A stretch of 64,000 nucleotides of DNA. It comes from JAMZMI01 sp039970095. Lineage in GTDB: Bacteria; Bacteroidota; Bacteroidia; Cytophagales; Cyclobacteriaceae. The position numbers and the translations under genes were made by a program. Location: NCBI GenBank assembly GCA_039970095.1, contig JBDVMP010000103.1:10041-74040 (forward strand), written 5' to 3'. The notes beneath the pieces were generated by a model, which was not told the origin of the DNA, did no database searches, and saw only the letters and a list, made by a program, of their open reading frames with translations. Numbering within the stretch: position 1 is the stretch's first letter; the number at the start of each line of letters is the position of its first letter. Shown here piece after piece: positions 58,851-64,000 of this stretch.

Positions 58851-60215
58851 TTGGAAGCATCACTTGACGATCCCTACCCCTCGGTTTTACTAGCAACCCT
58901 CGTGGATTTACCCGTTTCTTTTTATTTGGTAAACGGGCTTGGCATTCTAGTCTTATTATTTCTTTCCGGCTTGATTTCTGGCTCTGAGGTGGCATTCTTT
59001 TCTTTGAGCCACCAACAGGTGCAGCAAGTGAGAGCATCGGACAATAAGAAGGATAAGTTCATAAGCCTCTTGGTTTCAGACCCTAAGAGGCTCCTGGCAA
59101 ATATTCTTATTCTGAATAACCTGATCAATATCTTCATCATCACCATTTCCACATTTGCTACCTGGCGTCTGGTTGGGAGCAAGGATGCGGGCGGTATTGT
59201 AATAGTAGCTCTTACAGCAACTATCACCATCTTAATAATTTTCTTCGGGGAAATTGTGCCAAAGGTTTATGCCAATCATAATAACCTGAGCTTTGCTCGG
59301 TTCTCCGCTCCTTTGCTAAATTTTTCTGGAAAAATACTGAGACCGATAGCCTGGCTGCTGATGAGCATCAGCAACGTGATTGAGTCCAGAATAGAAAAAA
59401 AAGGATATAACCTCAGTGTAGACGAAATCAACCATGCCCTGGAAATAACGGCAGATAAGGAAGAAGTAACAGCAGAAGAAAAAGATATGCTGAAAGGCAT
59501 TGTGAACTTTAGCACCCTTTCGGTAAAACAGGTAATGAAATCGAGAATAGACATCATTGCAGTAGATGTGGAGTCCGATTTTCACGAGTTAATGGATGTT
59601 GTTAACAAAACAGGGTTTTCCAGAATTCCCGTTTATGAGGAAACAATAGATAAAATAGAGGGTGTTTTGTACATCAAAGATTTGCTTCCGCACCTTCACA
59701 AGGAAGAAGACTTTAATTGGCAATCATTGCTCCGCCCTGGTTTTTTCATCCCAGAAAGCAAAAAAATAGATGGGTTGCTAAAAGACTTTCAGGAGAAACA
59801 GGTTCACATGGCTATTGTTATAGATGAGTACGGTGGCACTTCGGGGCTCATTACTCTGGAAGACGTAATAGAAGAAATAGTCGGAGAAATTAATGATGAG
59901 TTTGACGATGAGCGCGATGTTGCCTTCAATAAGCTCGACAACAACACTTTTGTCTTTGAAGGCAAAACATCACTCAATGACTTTTGCAAAATCACCAACA
60001 TAGACCTTTCGGTGTTTGACGATGTAAAAGGCGACAGTGAATCGCTTGGCGGACTGCTGCTTGAAATGCATACCAAATTGCCAAATGCAGGAGAAAAGGT
60101 TCGATACGGATCATTTGTTTTCACCGTTGTAGCAGTGGATCAAAAAAGAATAAAAAGGGTTCGTGTATTTATAGAACAGAAGAAAAACGACCCGTTGAAG
60201 GAGTTTGAAGATTGA
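58851..60215 (+). CDS. gldE: Gliding motility-associated protein GldE (CNNM/CBS)
   Basis: A 454-residue membrane protein with a TTG start. The N-terminal DUF21 (CNNM) domain has about four membrane segments (residues 22-200) with LFLSGLISGSEVAFFSLSHQQV. It is followed by a pair of CBS domains (about 218-340, including SRIPVYEETIDKIEGVLYIKDLL and VIDEYGGTSGLITLEDVIEEIVGEI) and a C-terminal CorC_HlyC domain (about 355-445). It is the GldE homologue by context between ssb and gldD. Its stop overlaps gldD by one base (TGATG). Confidence 0.92.
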   Translation: MEASLDDPYPSVLLATLVDLPVSFYLVNGLGILVLLFLSGLISGSEVAFFSLSHQQVQQVRASDNKKDKFISLLVSDPKRLLANILILNNLINIFIITISTFATWRLVGSKDAGGIVIVALTATITILIIFFGEIVPKVYANHNNLSFARFSAPLLNFSGKILRPIAWLLMSISNVIESRIEKKGYNLSVDEINHALEITADKEEVTAEEKDMLKGIVNFSTLSVKQVMKSRIDIIAVDVESDFHELMDVVNKTGFSRIPVYEETIDKIEGVLYIKDLLPHLHKEEDFNWQSLLRPGFFIPESKKIDGLLKDFQEKQVHMAIVIDEYGGTSGLITLEDVIEEIVGEINDEFDDERDVAFNKLDNNTFVFEGKTSLNDFCKITNIDLSVFDDVKGDSESLGGLLLEMHTKLPNAGEKVRYGSFVFTVVAVDQKRIKRVRVFIEQKKNDPLKEFED

Positions 60216-60787
60216 TGAAGTATTTAGCCGTATTTTTTGTTTTAGTTTTTTTTGTCGGATGTTCCCAAGATTACCTGCCTCGTCCCAAAGGCTACAACAG
60301 AATAGAACTGCCTCCTCATGAGTATGTGTCTTTGCCTGATACTATGCCCTACTCCTTTGAACTTTCAAAACATTCGGTTCTCAAAAAAAACAAATCATGG
60401 ATCACTGAAAGATATTGGGTGGATATCCAGTACCCGGACATGGGAGCCAATGTGCAGATAACCTACAAGCCGATAATGAACAAAGACTCTCTCATTAGGG
60501 GTTACTACTCTGACTCTTACAGGCTGACGGCTCAGCACAATGTGAAGGCCTATGCCATAGACGAGATGATCATGGAACTACCCAATGGCGATTATGCTTC
60601 CGTTTCTAATCTTGAGGGTGAGATTCCTACACCTCTTCAATTTCACGTGTCAGATAGCAGCAAGCACTTTTTGCGCGGAGCGCTCTATTTTGAGACTGCC
60701 ACCAAAAATGATTCTCTCGCCCCTGTGATCAGCTATCTCAAAGCAGATGTGATTCACATGCTACAATCACTCAAATGGAATAATTAG
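60215..60787 (+). CDS. gldD: Gliding motility lipoprotein GldD
   Basis: A 190-residue lipoprotein from ATG MKYLAVFFV; a one-codon longer TTG start is unlikely. Lipobox Cys at FFVGCSQ. GldD features are YLPRPKGYNRIELPPHEY near the N-terminus, WVDIQYPDMGANVQITYKP and a DGDYASVSNLEGEIPTPLQFHVSDSSKHFLRGALYFET-type middle, ending IHMLQSLKWN. It is essential for gliding in Flavobacterium and coupled to gldE. Confidence 0.92.
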   Translation: MKYLAVFFVLVFFVGCSQDYLPRPKGYNRIELPPHEYVSLPDTMPYSFELSKHSVLKKNKSWITERYWVDIQYPDMGANVQITYKPIMNKDSLIRGYYSDSYRLTAQHNVKAYAIDEMIMELPNGDYASVSNLEGEIPTPLQFHVSDSSKHFLRGALYFETATKNDSLAPVISYLKADVIHMLQSLKWNN

Positions 60788-60836
60788 CATCACGGTTCAG
60801 TTGATGTTTTTATCTTAGTCATTCAGCTGATTCAAT

Positions 60837-62930
60837 ATGCCCGGTTTTTTTGAAAGAAGTATAGAATACCTCAAAGGTGTCGGCCCGCAAAGGGCTGAGC
60901 TTCTCAAAAAAGAGCTCGAAGTTTTCACTTTTGCTGACCTCATCGAGCACTACCCTTTTCGTTACGAAGACCGCACCAAGTTTTACAAAATCAGTCAGGT
61001 AAGCGAAAGCCTCCCTTTTATACAGCTGGTAGGGCAGTTCAAATCATTTCAATTGGTTGGAGCTGGAAGAAAACAAAGGCTGGTGGGTCAGTTTATGGAC
61101 GATAGCGGAAGCATAGAGTTGGTCTGGTTTCAAGGGGCAAAGTGGATTCAAAGCAAACTTTCTGTAGGGGTAACTTATGTCGTTTTCGGGAAGCCCGCCA
61201 AATTTGGAAGTACATACAGTATAGCACACCCTGAGGTGGACGTGCTGACAGAAAACAGCAAAAAAGGGTCCTATCTTCAACCCGTATATAACACTACAGA
61301 AAAACTAAAGGCGAAATTCATAGATAGCAAGGTCATCATGAAAATGATGAAATCACTGCTTGTGGATGCAGTAAACCACATCAACGAAACCTTGCCTCGG
61401 GAAATACTTGACAGGTATAAGCTAATAGACAAGAAAACGGCGTTAATACAAATTCACTTTCCCAAAAACCCCAAGGCACTGCAATATGCCAAGGCTCGGC
61501 TGAAGTTTGAAGAGCTCTTCTACATACAACTGAGGCTGATCAAATTGAAAATCACGCGTATCGAAAGTTTTCCGGGAATCCGGTTTACACAAAGCAGCCT
61601 CCTCAACACTTATTATGAAAAGCACCTTCCTTTCGAGTTGACAGGAGCTCAAAAACGAGTCGTGAAGGAAATTTATACAGATTTTCGTTCGGGCAAGCAA
61701 ATGAACCGACTGGTGCAGGGCGATGTGGGAAGTGGAAAAACCATGGTAGCATTCCTTTGCATGCTCATTGCGATAAGCAACGAAACACAATGTGCTTTTA
61801 TGGCGCCAACGGAAATTTTGGCAGATCAGCATTTTAAAGGTCTTTCAGAACAAGCCGAACCCATGGGGATCAAGATCGCCAAACTGACTGGTTCCGTTAA
61901 AAAATCGGAAAGGAAAGTGATCGCTGCGAGTCTGGAGTCTGGTGAAATAAAAATCCTGGTGGGTACACACGCACTTATTGAAGATACCGTCAAATTTCAA
62001 AACCTGGGAATCGCCATTATAGATGAGCAACACCGATTCGGGGTAGCACAGCGCGCAAAACTTTGGAACAAAAACAAGTCTGTTCACCCGCACGTGCTGG
62101 TAATGACGGCCACACCGATTCCGCGCACGCTCGCCATGACCCTTTATGGTGATCTGGATATTTCTGCAATCGACGAAATGCCCGCCGGTAGAAAACCCAT
62201 TAAAACCTACCACATGCGGGATAGTCACCGACTCAAAATGTTTCAGTTTATAGAAGATGAAATAAAAAAAGGAAGACAAGTCTATATCGTATATCCACTG
62301 ATAGAGGAGTCTTCCAAACTCGACTACAAAGACCTCATGGATGGATATGAAAGCATCTCACGGCGCTTTCCCGATTACCCCATTTCCATTGTACATGGCA
62401 AAATGAAAGCGGAGGATAAGGACTGGGAGATGGGCCGGTTTGTGAAGGGTGAAACAAAAATTATGGTGGCTACAACTGTTATTGAAGTGGGGGTGAACGT
62501 GCCGAATGCTTCCATCATGGTAATAGAAAACGCAGAGCGTTTCGGTTTGTCACAACTCCACCAACTCAGAGGTAGAGTCGGGCGAGGAGCAGAGCAGTCT
62601 CATTGTGTGCTCATGACAGGAAACAAACTTACAAACGAAGCAAAGGCCAGAGTGAAAACGATGGTGGACACCACAGATGGCTTCAAAATTGCCGAAATGG
62701 ATCTCCAACTCCGCGGGCCTGGAGATATGATGGGCACTCAACAGAGCGGAATCATGGATTTGAAAATTGCCGACCTGGGGCAGGATGCGGAAATATTAAA
62801 GCTGGCGCGATCGGTAGCTACAGAAGTCCTCAACGAAGACCCTAACCTAACAGAGCCAAAACACCGACTGATCAAAACACAAGTGGATGCGCAGCGCAAA
62901 AGTGCTGTGAACTGGAGTAGGGTGAGTTAA
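60837..62930 (+). CDS. recG: ATP-dependent DNA helicase RecG
   Basis: A 697-residue branch-migration helicase. An N-terminal wedge/OB region (about 5-215) is followed by helicase lobes: Walker A QGDVGSGKTMVA, TGSVKKSERKV, DEQHRFG (DEAD-type motif II), VMTATPIPRTLAMTLYGDLDISAIDEMPAGRKPIKTY, TTVIEVGVNVPNASIMVIENAERFGLSQLHQLRGRVGR and the TRG-like RGPGDMMGTQQSG motif. It repairs stalled forks. Length is normal. It follows gldD by 49 bp. Confidence 0.97.
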   Translation: MPGFFERSIEYLKGVGPQRAELLKKELEVFTFADLIEHYPFRYEDRTKFYKISQVSESLPFIQLVGQFKSFQLVGAGRKQRLVGQFMDDSGSIELVWFQGAKWIQSKLSVGVTYVVFGKPAKFGSTYSIAHPEVDVLTENSKKGSYLQPVYNTTEKLKAKFIDSKVIMKMMKSLLVDAVNHINETLPREILDRYKLIDKKTALIQIHFPKNPKALQYAKARLKFEELFYIQLRLIKLKITRIESFPGIRFTQSSLLNTYYEKHLPFELTGAQKRVVKEIYTDFRSGKQMNRLVQGDVGSGKTMVAFLCMLIAISNETQCAFMAPTEILADQHFKGLSEQAEPMGIKIAKLTGSVKKSERKVIAASLESGEIKILVGTHALIEDTVKFQNLGIAIIDEQHRFGVAQRAKLWNKNKSVHPHVLVMTATPIPRTLAMTLYGDLDISAIDEMPAGRKPIKTYHMRDSHRLKMFQFIEDEIKKGRQVYIVYPLIEESSKLDYKDLMDGYESISRRFPDYPISIVHGKMKAEDKDWEMGRFVKGETKIMVATTVIEVGVNVPNASIMVIENAERFGLSQLHQLRGRVGRGAEQSHCVLMTGNKLTNEAKARVKTMVDTTDGFKIAEMDLQLRGPGDMMGTQQSGIMDLKIADLGQDAEILKLARSVATEVLNEDPNLTEPKHRLIKTQVDAQRKSAVNWSRVS

Positions 62931-63049
62931 TAAGCTTCTGTATTACATGGCACCCTATGAATAGAGCAACCGTTTGCTCTAGCTGTGTTCCAAATCAAAA
63001 TTTCATACTTTTAAACTCCTTTTTGTTCTCTAAGTTCGAATAGCTACTG

Positions 63050-63955
63050 ATGCGCAATTTCTTTCTATCAACACTTCTGTTTTTTGTATCTCTTGGCTTA
63101 AAAGCTCAGGGTGAGCCTCTTGACAGCACAGAGTTCAGCCAGGCTATTGACTACCTGGAGCGAAAACTCAATTATACCTATCACAGCGATGATCAGGGTC
63201 TCTGGTGGATCAACAAGTTTAGCTGTGACCGGGAAACAGGAAAAATCACCATCCAAAACACTTCTACAAAAAGCCTGGGAAAGGTTTTCGGCAAAACCTA
63301 CAAGACCAACACTGTGCTACTCCGCGACCTAAACCCGCTCAACATGACCCTGACAGAGCGTGAAGAAACAGCGGGACGTTTTGCCAGAGGCCATCAGATA
63401 AACTTATACACTATCAAGAGTAAGCCGCTTGTGTCCAAGAGTGAAAACAATGTGCGATTAACGCCCCGGTCTTTCATTTACATCTCCATTCCTGACTTTA
63501 TGGATGAGCAACACAGTGTAAGTGACTCGGTTTTCACTTTGTTTCAAAAGCTAATATATGACGCCACTCGCCTCGAAAACCAGCCAAACGATGAGGATAA
63601 TTTCGATAAGATATTTGATGCTTTACTCGGTGACCACCAGTATGAGCTTAATGGAGAGAAGGTTTCCAGGTTCGGAGAACAGTACAATGAATATGTTATT
63701 TCTTTCGGGGATTACCAAAACCGCCAAAAGCTTCAAAACGTACTCTTCGGGTTTGATCCGACCAATGCCAGTTACTATGAAATGATTGTAAAAGGTGACG
63801 GCACCCAGTCCATCACTTATTATTCCATTGTTCCGGGCAAAGAGCTTAAACTCATTTCAGATGATGGAAGCGCTGAAATCTTTTTTGAGAACAGAGCGAA
63901 AGTCTTTTATCAGTATCAAGACTCAACTTTTGAGCTTACACAAATAGTAAACTAA
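63050..63955 (+). CDS. Exported protein of unknown function
   Basis: A 301-residue protein with a signal peptide (MRNFFLSTLLFFVSLGLKAQG). The mature part is mixed helix and strand: STEFSQAIDYLERKLNYTYHSDDQGLWWINKFSCDRETGKITIQN, RGHQINLYTIKSKPLVSK, RSFIYISIPDFMDEQHSV and FEVTSIGS-like late strands. No motif is recognised. It lies 119 bp downstream of recG and runs to a strong terminator at the window edge. Confidence 0.78.
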   Translation: MRNFFLSTLLFFVSLGLKAQGEPLDSTEFSQAIDYLERKLNYTYHSDDQGLWWINKFSCDRETGKITIQNTSTKSLGKVFGKTYKTNTVLLRDLNPLNMTLTEREETAGRFARGHQINLYTIKSKPLVSKSENNVRLTPRSFIYISIPDFMDEQHSVSDSVFTLFQKLIYDATRLENQPNDEDNFDKIFDALLGDHQYELNGEKVSRFGEQYNEYVISFGDYQNRQKLQNVLFGFDPTNASYYEMIVKGDGTQSITYYSIVPGKELKLISDDGSAEIFFENRAKVFYQYQDSTFELTQIVN

Positions 63956-63972
63956 ACCGCATAAAAGCAAAA

Positions 63973-64000
63973 AGCCGAAAACGCTAATGCGTTTTCGGCT
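63973..64000 (+). terminator. Terminator at the right edge
   Basis: AGCCGAAAACGC, loop TAAT, GCGTTTTCGGCT: a perfect 12-bp stem 17 bp after the stop codon. The T-run, if any, is beyond the window. Confidence 0.7.

Overview
The window is a chromosomal segment from a member of the Bacteroidota, most likely a gliding Cytophagales (Reichenbachiella/Fulvivirga/Marivirga type). The main evidence is gldB, gldD and gldE, a type IX secretion (T9SS) C-terminal sorting domain, several lipoproteins and outer-membrane barrels, a fused alpha/beta 2-oxoacid dehydrogenase E1, a bacilliredoxin, and promoters fitting the Bacteroidota form (a TTG-like -33 element and TAnnTTTG at -7). Gene density is high, and I see no insertion sequence, prophage or CRISPR array.

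Layout. 1-12 kb: GroES-like protein, RmuC, a CPBP-like membrane protein, a TANGO2/NRDE protein with a lipoprotein, glycine dehydrogenase, an M28 peptidase, dihydroorotase, tRNA-His, an MscS channel and a small exported protein that appears to start at CTG. 12-18.6 kb: a HisA paralogue lacking the first catalytic Asp, then two paralogous RprXY-like two-component systems. Each is divergent from an exported protein, one a T9SS cargo and the other a DUF1573 protein. 18.6-28 kb: tRNA-Val with a remnant of its 3' end, DoxX, DUF892, an epimerase, ispF, an M16 peptidase, the E1 fusion, a PRYS-repeat protein, YtxJ and lipA. 28-44.4 kb: mainly cell envelope, with an AsmA-like protein, an aldehyde dehydrogenase, a transglutaminase-like protein, two OmpA proteins with an M23 lipoprotein, an M20 dipeptidase and a 1652-residue exported protein. 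44.4-52.7 kb: prmA-tpiA, uvrA, an ECF sigma factor with a small overlapping partner, nth and a glycosyltransferase. 52.7-64 kb: gldB, a PorT-like barrel, an rng/bS22-like/TPR/HU operon, mutY-ssb-gldE-gldD, recG and an unknown exported protein.

The strongest new signal is in the two divergent regions between a two-component system and an exported-protein gene. Each holds a row of TTAAC repeats spaced 10-11 bp. In both, the last repeat starts exactly 27 bp before a -7 box and covers the place where a -33 element would lie. This looks like a binding array for OmpR-family activators and suggests that each two-component system drives an exported partner. A related double TTAAC-N6-GTAACAC site lies near 32.9 kb. 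Other points of interest are the PRYS repeat protein with a 17-residue period, the HisA paralogue, the uvrA and HU/mutY palindromes, and the 29-residue basic ribosomal-type protein. All assignments come from reading the sequence; no database search was run.
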